Position numbers and translations under genes: made by a program. A stretch of 15,051 nt of DNA. Origin: SZUA-584 sp050943225. Its GTDB lineage: Bacteria; Bacillota; Clostridia; Christensenellales; SZUA-584. The notes below the pieces were generated by a model. That model was not told the origin of the DNA. It saw only the letters and a list, made by a program, of their open reading frames with translations, and made no database searches. Of the stretch, positions 5,902-14,281 are shown in pieces. The stretch spans positions 1 to 15,051 of the forward strand of contig JBMNOT010000025.1 in assembly GCA_050943225.1 (NCBI GenBank). Direction: 5' to 3'. Each line of letters begins with the position of its first letter. Position 1 is the stretch's first letter.

Positions 5902-8900
5902 CAGCTCTCTGTTCTCCTTTCAGCCCGCTCCGCTTCGATGACGCTCATAAAGCGGCTTATGTACGCCTCATCGATCACGGACCATTCAACCCCCACTTTC
6001 CTCAACCTGCGGCCGGTCAGCTCCGCCGCCACGGTAATAGCCGGCGGCCTGTAACCCGGGTTGAGCTCCTCCATCAGCCCGGTCAGTACATCCAGACGGC
6101 CCTGTCGCGACAACTCGCTGAGTTCCGCTGCAAACTTCCGGTCGGACACCACCCGGATGCGCCGGCCGCAAGCTTCCAGCAGGTTCACCAATTCGCCGCC
6201 TGTCAGCAGGTTGGTGTTGTACACATTGTATATCGGTAAAATATCGTCAGAGATTAGCGAAAGCTCAACAATTGCGCGCGCGCACACGTCCGCAGGCGTC
6301 ATTTCCACCTGCATGGCCAGCATGCGAAGCGGGATGCACCCCAGAGTACACAGCGCCTTTAACCGGTTGGCGAAGGCGTTCCTCTCGGGCCGCAACTGGA
6401 ACCGTCCGTCCGTGGTTGCCGTCAGAATGCCCACGCGGAAAATGCGCGCGTTAAGCCCGCCGGCCATCGCGTCCAGCACACGCCCTTCGGCGAGGAACTT
6501 GCTGCGCACATAGTCGTTGTCGGCGTAGTTCTGCCCGATATCATAGCTGCGCTCGTCGAATACCACCTTTTTCCCCGAACCGTCGGCAAGCGCCGTGCCT
6601 GCGACACTAGTCGTCGATATATGCAGCAGCGCGGCGCCCAGTTCCTCTGCCAGCTGGACGGCGTGCTCCGTCCCGCTCACATTGACGCGGTCAAACATCT
6701 CGGCATGGCCCACATGGTCGGTCACCGCCGCACAGTGGATGAGGGTATCCACTCCCTCCAGCGCACGCCTAGCCCTTGGCCCAAGTCCGAAGCCCTCCAG
6801 AGCGATATCCCCGCACAACACCGATATCCGGCTGCTGGGCACAACACCCTGCCCAAAATAGTACGCCATCACGTCATAGAAACGCCGCTGAGCCGTCGCG
6901 TCGTTCTGACCGCGCACCAGGCAGTGCACGCGCACATCCGGCAGCCGGAGCAGCTCCGCCGCCAGCAGCGCGCCCAGATAGCCGGTCGCGCCCGTCAGCA
7001 GTATGTTTTTCATCTTCGGCGGCTTCAGATGCGGGTAGTCGGGCACCGCCGATATCCTCTTTTCCGCGTTTTCGGCAAGCTGTACAGAGGCAGCGCCGCC
7101 CGTATTGAGGCTCGCGCATACGCCGCGCAGCGTCTGCTTCTCGTAGAACGTGCGCGTGCTGACGGACCATCCGTACTGCAGTATCGCCGCCTGCACCTTG
7201 ATGACACCCAGCGAATCGCCGCCCAGATCAAAGAAATTGGATTCCGGCCCGATGTCAGCCACGCCCAGCACGCGGGACCATACGCGCGCCATCTTCTTTT
7301 CCACAGCGCTCATGACGCCTTGATCGCCGCGCGCCGCCGGCCGCATCCTCTCCGGCTCGGGCAGCGCCTTGCGGTCCACCTTGCCGTTCAGCGTGGTGGG
7401 CAGCGCCGGCATCGCGACAAAGAACGTGGGCACCATATAGGAGGGCAGCTTTTTGGCCAGATGCTCGCGCAGCGCTTCCTCGCTTACCGGTTCGCTAACG
7501 ACATAATAGCCGCATAGGTACTTGGCCGCTCCCTCGCCCCAGTCTTTAACCACCGCTTCTTCAATGCCTTTATACTGCCGCATCGCCGCTTCTATCTCGC
7601 CCAGCTCAATGCGGTGGCCGCGTATCTTGATCTGATGGTCAATACGGCCGCACATCTTGATATCGCCGTCTTCCAGGAAAACGCAGACGTCGCCTGTTTT
7701 ATACATCGTATGCCCCGGCCAGAACGGGTCGGGCAAAAATGCTTTGCGGTTCAGCTCTTCGCGGTTGAGATATCCCGCTGCAACGCCGACTCCGCTAATA
7801 TAGCCTTCGCCCAGCACGCCCACCGGCACAGGCTTGCGGTTCTTGTCCAGCACATACATGCGCATGTTGCATATAGGCCGGCCGATGGTGACCTGGCTGG
7901 CATGCGTCAGGTCCGCAAACGACGAATACACCGTCGCTTCGGTGGGCCCATAGGCATTGATGATACGCGCCTTGGTGTATTTCTTCAGCAGGCGCAGCAG
8001 TGATTCCGGAATGGGCTCGCCGCCCAGCATGATTTTCTCAAGCCGGGCCAGCGTCTCACGGAATACCGAGCTCTCCATCATCACGCGCATGCGGGTCGGT
8101 GTGAATTGGATAAACTTTACGTCGTGCTTTTCGATGAGCGCGGCCAATAGATGCGGCTGCCGCATCTCTTCCTCGGTACACAGCACCAGCGTACTGCCGT
8201 ACATCAGCGGCAGCAACGCGTCGCAAACGAATATATCGAAGGAAACGGTGGTTACAGATGCGCTGGTCTGCGCAGGGTCGTAATCCACCACATCCTTGAC
8301 GCCTTCATAGAAATTCAGCAAGCCCCTCCGGTGCAGCACAACGCCTTTGGGCAAACCGGTGGAACCCGACGTATAGATCACATAAATGGTATCGTCGGGC
8401 CTGTCGACAGGCGGCAGGTTATGAGACGGGCCGCTGTCCGGCACGTCTTTGATATGCAGCATCTCGCCCTTAAACGGTACATCCACCGAACCGTCCGTCA
8501 GCAAAATCTTCGCGCCGCTGTCCGACAGCATAAACGCCAGCCGATCCTCCGGATACGCCGCATCCAGCGGCAGGTAAGCGCCGCCCGCCTTTACTACGCC
8601 GAATAGCGCGGCCATCAGGTCGGTGCAGCGCCGCATGCACAGCGCCACCACCGTATTGCGGCCTACGCCCTTTTGCCGCAGCGTCCAGGCAAAGCGGTTT
8701 GCCCGTTCGTTTAGCTCTTTAAACGTGAGAGAGACGCCTTCGGCTATCACTGCCGTCTTGTTCGGGAACCTCTCGACAATCTCTTCGAAAATGGATTGGA
8801 TGGTGCGCTCCCTGTCCAGCGGGCGGTCCGTCTGGTTGAACCCCTGGGTGACCTGCCACAGCTCCTGCTGTGTGAGCATCGTCACATCCTTGATGGGCTT

Positions 8901-11900
8901 GTCCGGCTCAGCCGTCAGCATCTCGGCCAACCGGCAGAAATGCGTTGCCATGCGCTCGATGCGCGCTTTTTTAAACAGCCGCGTGTTGTACTCAAACCAG
9001 CAGGACAGGCCGTCTTTTTCCAGTATCTCCAGAGTCAGATCCAGCTTGGAGACACCGGGGTCAAACGGATACGGCTTTGCGCCGGGTATCGGCAAGGCTG
9101 TCTCTCCCCTCAGCTGGTTCAGCATGACATCAAACACCGGATTGCGCGACAGGTCGCGCGGCAGCCTGAGGTCTGCCACGATCTGCTCGAGCGGGTAATC
9201 GGCGTTGCCCAGAGCCGCGAACACGTTTCGCGACAAATCCCTGAAGAACTCGGAGAAGCTGCGTTCCCCGCGCGGGTAATTGCGCAGCGGCACCGTGTTG
9301 ATGAACACGCCCACCATGTCCTGCAGCTCCGGTCGTGTGCGGCCTGCCACGGGCGTGCCCACGATGATATCCTCCTGCCCGGTATAGCGCGACAGCAGCA
9401 CGTTAAACACCGCCAGCACCGCCATGAACAGCGTGCCGCCGTGCTGCGCCGCAAATGTACGCAGCGCCTCCGTGGCCTCAGGCGGCAGATTAAAGCCGTA
9501 GCGCGCGCCTTCAAAGCGCTGCTGAGGCGGCCTCGGCTTATCGGTATACAGGTTCAGCACCGGCAGCTCACCGGAAAGTTCCGCCTTCCAGAACTCGCGC
9601 TGGCGCTCCAGCATACCCTCGTCCACCGACTCGCGCTGCCAAACAGCGTAATCCTTATACTGCAGAGCCACGGGCGGCAGCGTTTTGCCCTCGTACAGCG
9701 CCGACAGCTCTTCCACCAGCACCTGCACCGAGCGTGCATCGCAGACGCTGTGGTGCGTATCAATGTACAGCAGCCGTTTTGTACCGGTGTCGATTAGCGC
9801 CGCCCGTATCAGCGGGGCCTGTCCCATATCAAAAGGCCGTACCAGAGATTTGAGCACAGTTTTCAAACGTCGCGGCTCACAGGAGATCTTCTCCAGCTTA
9901 AACGGCACCCATTTCTCCACGCGCTGGCACAGTTCATCGCCGCTCAGCACAAACCGGGTGCGTAGCGCATCATGCCGCTCGATTAAAGCTTCAAACGCCG
10001 CGGCCAACCGCCGCTCGTCCACTCCGTCGGGCAGAATAAACGCCGCCGGCATATTGTACGTGATAGCGTCTTCTCCCTGAGAAAGCACCCACATGCGCTG
10101 CTGCGCCGACGATACCGGGTAATACTCCCTGACGGGAACGGGCCGAATCGGCCGGTAAGCCTGCGCCTCCGCTGCGTCGATCATCGCCGCAAAATCCTTC
10201 AGCAGCGGCGAACGGTTCACATCTTCCAGGTTGATTTCCACCGAGAAGCGCAGCTGCACCTGCGCAAGCACGCGCACGATGCTCAGCGAATCGCCGCCGA
10301 TGTCAAAGAAATTGTCGTTTCGCCCGATGGTCTTGACGTTCAGGACATTGCTCCAGATCTCCGCCAGCGCTATCTCCGTGGGCGTCTCCGGCGGTTCAAA
10401 ATCGTCGATCAATGTCTCCCGCGCCTCCAGCGGGTCGGGCAGCCGCCTGCGGTCCACCTTGCCGCTGGTGTTAAAGGGCAGGCTGTCCACCGTCATAAAC
10501 CAGGACGGCACCATGTAGGCGGGCAGGTCGCGCAAAAGATGCGCCTTCAGCTCGGCGCGCGGCGGCGGGTTTCCCACAAGGTACGCGCACAGGAACTTGT
10601 GCCCCTCCGCGTCCTCACGGGCAGCCACGGCACAGGCCGTCACACCCGGCACCTGCAGCAGGCGGCTTTCAATCTCCGCCAGCTCGATGCGGTAGCCGCG
10701 TATCTTAACCTGCTGGTCGATGCGCCCTAAAAACTCGATCTCGCCCAGCGGATACCAGCGCACCAGGTCACCCGTACGGTAGATTCTCTCGCCCGGCCGG
10801 AACGGGTCCGGCACGAAACGCTCTGCGGTCATGTCCGGCTTGCCGAGATAGCCGCGCGCCAGCCCCGGCCCGCCGATATGCAGCTCGCCCGGCACGCCGA
10901 TAGGCACCGGGTTTCTGTACTTGTCCAGTATATAGGCCTTCACATTGTGCATCGGCCTGCCGATGTTGGGCGTTTTCGCGTTGGTCAGGTCGCTGATGGT
11001 GCAAATAATGGTGGCCTCGGTGGGCCCGTAATAGTCGCTGATGCGGGCGTCTGTCACCTGCTGTACCTGGGAAAGCAGCCGTTCGTTGACAACGTCGCCG
11101 CCCATACCCACTTCGCGGAAATTTCGCAGGCAGGACGCACCCTGCTTGTCGGCAAGTATTTGTTCCATGCGCCCGGGCGTCACCGCCATCATGTTGACCC
11201 CGGTCGATTTTATCAGCTTCACCAGATTGCGCGGTATCGCGAGCTCGTGCTCCTGGGCGAGCACTAGCGTATTGCCGCTCATCAGCGTGGGCAGAAGCTC
11301 CATCAAGCTGACGTCAAACGAAATGGACGACGAGCCCAGCATGCGTGCGCCGGGCCGGAAATCCCAGATGCGCAGCATCGAATACACGAAGTGCACGATG
11401 GACCGGTTTTCAATCTGCACGCCCTTGGGCTGGCCGGTGGATCCAGACGTGTATATGATATAAGCCAGGTTTTCCGGCTTGCAGTTTGTCTCGGGGCAGG
11501 GAGCCGGCTCCAGTTCAATGTCGGTGGGTATTACGATGATGCTTTCGTCCGCCATATGCCGGATTATCAGTTCGGGCGACACCAGCAGTACTTTGGCGCT
11601 GCTGTCTTTCAGTATGTATGCCACCCGTTCCGGAGGAATCTCCGAATCGATGGGCAGAAACGCGCCGCCGGATTTGCTCACCGCCAGCACGCAGACGGGA
11701 TAGTCCAGCGTGCGCTTCAACAGCAGGCCCACAACGTCCTCAGGCCCTATGCCTTTGCTGCGCAGATACTGCGCCAGCGCGGACGAGCGCTCGTCCAGCT
11801 CGCGGTAAGTCATGGATTTACCGCCGCAGATGACCGCCGTCGCCTCCGGATCCATCTTCGCATAGGATTTTCTCCACAGATCCGCCAGCGTTTCCCCTTT

Positions 11901-13268
11901 GGGGAACATGGTCTCGGTGGCGTTAAACTGGTACACCACGCGCTCGTATTCGTCGTCCGACATCAAATCCAGCATATACAGCGGCGTGTCGGGGCGCAAA
12001 AGCGCGTCGCGGATGATGTTCATGAAGTGCGCGTGGATAAACTCGACCTCCCGGACGGAGAACAGCGACGTATGGTAATCGTAGTCCACCACAAAACGCC
12101 CTTCGTCCTCCCGGTCGTTCACATGAATAGCCAGCGACGGCTCCTGATAGCCGGGAAAATGCCAACGCCCTTCGTATGTAAAATCATCAGCGTTCTTCTC
12201 AAACGTGCCAATCTGGTAAGAAAGCGTTACGTCATACAGCGAATCCAGCCCCTTGTGCTTCTGCCTTAAGTCCTGCATCAGCAGGTTGTAGGGATATTTC
12301 TGGTGCTTCAACGCGGAAAACCAGCTGTTGGACACCTCCTGGACAAACTCGCTGAACAGCATGCTGTCCTCCACGCGCACGCGCATGGGCACCGTGCTGA
12401 CAAACATGCCGAACATGGTCTTAGCGTGGTGCGAAGTGCGATTGGCCACCGGCGCGCCGATCACCAGATCCTTTTTTGTGGTGATGCGGTTGATATACAC
12501 CGCCAGCGCCGATAGGAACAGCGAATAAATGGTGACGCCCGTTTTCTCGCAGTAATCACGAATCTGCTTGGACAGGCGCGGCCTTATCAGATACGTGCGG
12601 CGTTTGGCTTTCAGGCTGTAAGTATTTGTCTTTTTCTGTTTGATAACGGTGGGTTCGGGAAGCTCTTCAAACAGCTTGTTCCAGTAGTCCTTGTCGTACT
12701 GGAACCGGCTGGATTCCAGATAGGCTTTCTCTTCCTCGAGATATTGGAAATAAGAGCGTACGGCAGGGTGCCTGGGCTCCCGTCCGGCGAGCAGGTCCTG
12801 ATAGATACCCATCAGGTGGTTACAGAACTTCACAATGGACAGCGCGTCGGAAATGATATGGTGGAACTTGGCGTAGATACCGCCTTCCTCTTCGCCAAGC
12901 CGCAGGAAAGCAAAATAGAAGAGGTTGCTGTCCAGCAGCGGCATGGGCGTCTGCGTCTGAACGCTGTCCCATTCATAAAGCTTTTCCACGCCGCGGTCAG
13001 TAAAATCGATCACGTCGATGGTCTGCGGCATGTATTCCACGACGTACTGGTACGGCACACCGTCTTTCTGGCCGATGCGGATGCGCAGCGACTCATAATC
13101 GCGCAGCATCACGTTGACCGCCTGCTCCAGCAGCGTGAAGTCCAGCCGGCCTTTGATTTTCAGCGTACCGGCGTTGTTCCACATGCCGGTTCCGGGATGC
13201 AGCATCTCCGCGTACCAGATACGCTGCTGCGGGTGAAGCAGGGCATATTGTGCGTTCTGCTGATTCAT
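5901..13268 (-). CDS. bimodular NRPS with terminal reductase (C-A-PCP-C-A-PCP-R), putative N-acyl-dipeptide aldehyde synthetase
   Basis: Assembly-line enzyme of 2455 aa. Domains in order: C1 about 10-438 (HHIISDA, His136/His137/Asp141); A1 about 458-943 (YTSGSTG, GPTE, YRTGDL, Lys937); PCP1 about 958-1031 (GGDSLS, Ser994); C2 about 1047-1473 (HHSVCDA, His1172/His1173/Asp1177); A2 about 1490-1968 (YTSGSTG, GPTE, YKTGDV, Lys1963); PCP2 about 1985-2055 (GGDSLG, Ser2019); thioester reductase about 2083-2443, with NAD(P)-binding GATGYLG (2093-2099) and catalytic-type YVRSK (Tyr2253, Lys2257). No loading A-PCP precedes C1, so C1 is probably a starter domain that accepts an acyl chain. The R domain in place of a thioesterase implies reductive release of an aldehyde or alcohol. 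There are no epimerase or methyltransferase domains. My hand alignment to GrsA gives pocket residues DVMAVMYII-K for A1 and DICQILAVY-K for A2; I recognise neither as a standard code. I prefer the ATG at 13268; an in-frame GTG at 13319 would add 17 residues but has no visible Shine-Dalgarno site. The stop overlaps the kinase start. Architecture is certain; the product is inferred. Confidence 0.96.
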   Translation of the reverse strand: MNQQNAQYALLHPQQRIWYAEMLHPGTGMWNNAGTLKIKGRLDFTLLEQAVNVMLRDYESLRIRIGQKDGVPYQYVVEYMPQTIDVIDFTDRGVEKLYEWDSVQTQTPMPLLDSNLFYFAFLRLGEEEGGIYAKFHHIISDALSIVKFCNHLMGIYQDLLAGREPRHPAVRSYFQYLEEEKAYLESSRFQYDKDYWNKLFEELPEPTVIKQKKTNTYSLKAKRRTYLIRPRLSKQIRDYCEKTGVTIYSLFLSALAVYINRITTKKDLVIGAPVANRTSHHAKTMFGMFVSTVPMRVRVEDSMLFSEFVQEVSNSWFSALKHQKYPYNLLMQDLRQKHKGLDSLYDVTLSYQIGTFEKNADDFTYEGRWHFPGYQEPSLAIHVNDREDEGRFVVDYDYHTSLFSVREVEFIHAHFMNIIRDALLRPDTPLYMLDLMSDDEYERVVYQFNATETMFPKGETLADLWRKSYAKMDPEATAVICGGKSMTYRELDERSSALAQYLRSKGIGPEDVVGLLLKRTLDYPVCVLAVSKSGGAFLPIDSEIPPERVAYILKDSSAKVLLVSPELIIRHMADESIIVIPTDIELEPAPCPETNCKPENLAYIIYTSGSTGQPKGVQIENRSIVHFVYSMLRIWDFRPGARMLGSSSISFDVSLMELLPTLMSGNTLVLAQEHELAIPRNLVKLIKSTGVNMMAVTPGRMEQILADKQGASCLRNFREVGMGGDVVNERLLSQVQQVTDARISDYYGPTEATIICTISDLTNAKTPNIGRPMHNVKAYILDKYRNPVPIGVPGELHIGGPGLARGYLGKPDMTAERFVPDPFRPGERIYRTGDLVRWYPLGEIEFLGRIDQQVKIRGYRIELAEIESRLLQVPGVTACAVAAREDAEGHKFLCAYLVGNPPPRAELKAHLLRDLPAYMVPSWFMTVDSLPFNTSGKVDRRRLPDPLEARETLIDDFEPPETPTEIALAEIWSNVLNVKTIGRNDNFFDIGGDSLSIVRVLAQVQLRFSVEINLEDVNRSPLLKDFAAMIDAAEAQAYRPIRPVPVREYYPVSSAQQRMWVLSQGEDAITYNMPAAFILPDGVDERRLAAAFEALIERHDALRTRFVLSGDELCQRVEKWVPFKLEKISCEPRRLKTVLKSLVRPFDMGQAPLIRAALIDTGTKRLLYIDTHHSVCDARSVQVLVEELSALYEGKTLPPVALQYKDYAVWQRESVDEGMLERQREFWKAELSGELPVLNLYTDKPRPPQQRFEGARYGFNLPPEATEALRTFAAQHGGTLFMAVLAVFNVLLSRYTGQEDIIVGTPVAGRTRPELQDMVGVFINTVPLRNYPRGERSFSEFFRDLSRNVFAALGNADYPLEQIVADLRLPRDLSRNPVFDVMLNQLRGETALPIPGAKPYPFDPGVSKLDLTLEILEKDGLSCWFEYNTRLFKKARIERMATHFCRLAEMLTAEPDKPIKDVTMLTQQELWQVTQGFNQTDRPLDRERTIQSIFEEIVERFPNKTAVIAEGVSLTFKELNERANRFAWTLRQKGVGRNTVVALCMRRCTDLMAALFGVVKAGGAYLPLDAAYPEDRLAFMLSDSGAKILLTDGSVDVPFKGEMLHIKDVPDSGPSHNLPPVDRPDDTIYVIYTSGSTGLPKGVVLHRRGLLNFYEGVKDVVDYDPAQTSASVTTVSFDIFVCDALLPLMYGSTLVLCTEEEMRQPHLLAALIEKHDVKFIQFTPTRMRVMMESSVFRETLARLEKIMLGGEPIPESLLRLLKKYTKARIINAYGPTEATVYSSFADLTHASQVTIGRPICNMRMYVLDKNRKPVPVGVLGEGYISGVGVAAGYLNREELNRKAFLPDPFWPGHTMYKTGDVCVFLEDGDIKMCGRIDHQIKIRGHRIELGEIEAAMRQYKGIEEAVVKDWGEGAAKYLCGYYVVSEPVSEEALREHLAKKLPSYMVPTFFVAMPALPTTLNGKVDRKALPEPERMRPAARGDQGVMSAVEKKMARVWSRVLGVADIGPESNFFDLGGDSLGVIKVQAAILQYGWSVSTRTFYEKQTLRGVCASLNTGGAASVQLAENAEKRISAVPDYPHLKPPKMKNILLTGATGYLGALLAAELLRLPDVRVHCLVRGQNDATAQRRFYDVMAYYFGQGVVPSSRISVLCGDIALEGFGLGPRARRALEGVDTLIHCAAVTDHVGHAEMFDRVNVSGTEHAVQLAEELGAALLHISTTSVAGTALADGSGKKVVFDERSYDIGQNYADNDYVRSKFLAEGRVLDAMAGGLNARIFRVGILTATTDGRFQLRPERNAFANRLKALCTLGCIPLRMLAMQVEMTPADVCARAIVELSLISDDILPIYNVYNTNLLTGGELVNLLEACGRRIRVVSDRKFAAELSELSRQGRLDVLTGLMEELNPGYRPPAITVAAELTGRRLRKVGVEWSVIDEAYISRFMSVIEAERAERRTES
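5914..5920 (-). promoter_or_regulatory. Shine-Dalgarno site for the histidine kinase, inside the NRPS gene
   Basis: AAAGGAG lies in the last codons of the NRPS gene, 12 nt before the kinase ATG at 5901-5899. The NRPS stop TGA (5903-5901) shares its final A with that ATG (TGATG). A strong site plus a stop/start overlap is the classic layout for coupled translation and supports this kinase start. Confidence 0.65.
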
Positions 13269-13341
13269 ACTTTCTACCGCCGTTTCTTTGTTGTAATTAC
13301 ATGTTGCGCTATCAACCACACAGATTCATCTAAATTGACCC

Positions 13342-13361
13342 GGTTGCCGCATTCGGCCACC
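13342..13361 (-). promoter_or_regulatory. GC-rich hairpin in the NRPS leader
   Basis: The only sizeable gap in the operon, between the PPTase stop (13404) and the likely NRPS start (13268), contains an inverted repeat. In the minus-strand RNA the arms GGTGGCCG and CGGCAACC pair over 8 positions with one mismatch around the tetraloop AATG. It is followed by GGGTCAATTTAG, not a T-tract, so strong termination is not expected. It may attenuate transcription, stabilise the mRNA or mark an RNA-processing site. I see no convincing -35/-10 pair in this gap, which favours read-through from the upstream genes. Confidence 0.4.
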
Positions 13362-13403
13362 CCAGGACCTGCCCGTTTAGTACCAGCAAATACTATGGTT
13401 TTC

Positions 13404-14057
13404 TCACCTGCCCAGCGGGCGGGCAAGCTGCTCTTCGCTCACCATGACGATCTCCGGCCCGGCGCCGCCCTTCGCACATACCGCTGCCTGATACCCAGCG
13501 GCCGGCTGCATCAGCCAGAACGTACAGCCCGTGTCGGTGGCAATGCCGCTGCCCGACGGGCACACGGTAAACGATTTGAGCGGGATACCCAGCCCCTCGC
13601 CGGAATATTTGATATACGCTTCCTTGAGCGTCCATATTTGAAAGAACAGCGCCTGGCGGTCTTCGGCATCCCTGTACAGCCGGTACTCCGCCGCCGACAT
13701 CACGCGCTCCGGCACGCCTTTTCCCACGGGGCGAACTTTCTCGATATCAGCGCCCACCGGCTCGTTATGCAGCGCGCACATCGCCATGCTCCCCGAATGG
13801 CTGATGCTGAAATGGATATCCGGCGCCGTAACAAGATACGGCTTGCCGCGCGCCATCAGAGAGAAATCCTGAGGCCGGGGCACGATATTGTAAACGGTGT
13901 TAAGCGCATAGCACAAAAGGCGGTGGGCAGTGAGGGCCAGCGCCCTGTCTGTTTCCCGCCGCATACGCTCTATGCGCCGCGCTTTATCCTCCCATAAGCC
14001 ATCCGTCCACGCTCTGGCCAGCGCATACGGCGCAGCCGGGGCGAAAAACGCCTTCAT
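13404..14057 (-). CDS. Sfp-type 4'-phosphopantetheinyl transferase
   Basis: This 217-aa enzyme is predicted to transfer 4'-phosphopantetheine from CoA to carrier-protein serines. Diagnostic motifs are in order: GKPYL (71-75), FSISHSG (83-89), VGADIEKVR (101-109, with metal-binding Asp104 and Glu106) and WTLKEAYIKYSGEGL (142-156, with Lys145 and Glu146). Length and motif spacing fit the Sfp/Gsp subgroup rather than the shorter AcpS type. Its ATG overlaps the ACP stop in an ATGA arrangement (14054-14057). Likely substrates are the neighbouring ACP Ser34 and the two NRPS carrier serines, so the cluster appears to carry its own activating enzyme. No catalytic residue appears to be missing. Confidence 0.95.
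   Translation of the reverse strand: MKAFFAPAAPYALARAWTDGLWEDKARRIERMRRETDRALALTAHRLLCYALNTVYNIVPRPQDFSLMARGKPYLVTAPDIHFSISHSGSMAMCALHNEPVGADIEKVRPVGKGVPERVMSAAEYRLYRDAEDRQALFFQIWTLKEAYIKYSGEGLGIPLKSFTVCPSGSGIATDTGCTFWLMQPAAGYQAAVCAKGGAGPEIVMVSEEQLARPLGR
13407..13427 (-). other. hairpin over the last codons of the PPTase gene
   Basis: In the minus-strand transcript the arms CTTGCCC and GGGCAGG can form 7 pairs (one G-U) around a 7-nt loop, ending just before the PPTase stop codon. No T-tract follows, so it does not look like a normal intrinsic terminator. It may affect mRNA stability or be incidental in GC-rich sequence. Confidence 0.3.
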
Positions 14058-14281
14058 GCTACCCGCTTTTCAAGATAGGCGACGATATCGCTGACCTTGG
14101 AGAGCTTGCGGATATCCTTCTCCGGCACAACGATATCAAATGCCACTTCAAACGCACAGACCAGCTCGACCAGGTCGAGCGAATTAATTTGGAGATCGCT
14201 GATCAGATCCGTCTCCGGAACGATTCTAATGTTGCCGCAGCCCACATTCTCTTCGATGATTTGCTTGACTTTTTCAAACAT
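14054..14281 (-). CDS. free-standing acyl carrier protein
   Basis: This 75-aa acidic carrier protein has the usual ACP length and helix pattern. The phosphopantetheine site is Ser34 in the motif INSLDLVEL. The residue before the serine is Asn instead of the usual Asp of DSL. The ATG at 14281-14279 is chosen because AAAGGG (14295-14290) lies 8 nt upstream and the protein then starts directly in helix I; an upstream extension of the frame falls inside the ligase gene in another frame. It overlaps the ligase stop by 8 nt and the PPTase start by 4 nt, which indicates translational coupling. Expected role: carry the activated acyl chain to the starter C domain of the NRPS. It could instead belong to another lipid pathway, but its neighbours make the NRPS role most likely. 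Confidence 0.92.
   Translation of the reverse strand: MFEKVKQIIEENVGCGNIRIVPETDLISDLQINSLDLVELVCAFEVAFDIVVPEKDIRKLSKVSDIVAYLEKRVA

Noticed and set aside
13269..13319. GTG start of the NRPS adding 17 residues
   Set aside because: No Shine-Dalgarno site precedes it, and the C-domain homology begins only after the downstream ATG; kept as an alternative rather than chosen.
12744..13997. Plus-strand open frame of 417 codons spanning the NRPS-PPTase junction
   Set aside because: It runs antisense through two confident genes and the gap between them, has no recognisable domain, and no Shine-Dalgarno site or promoter supports it.
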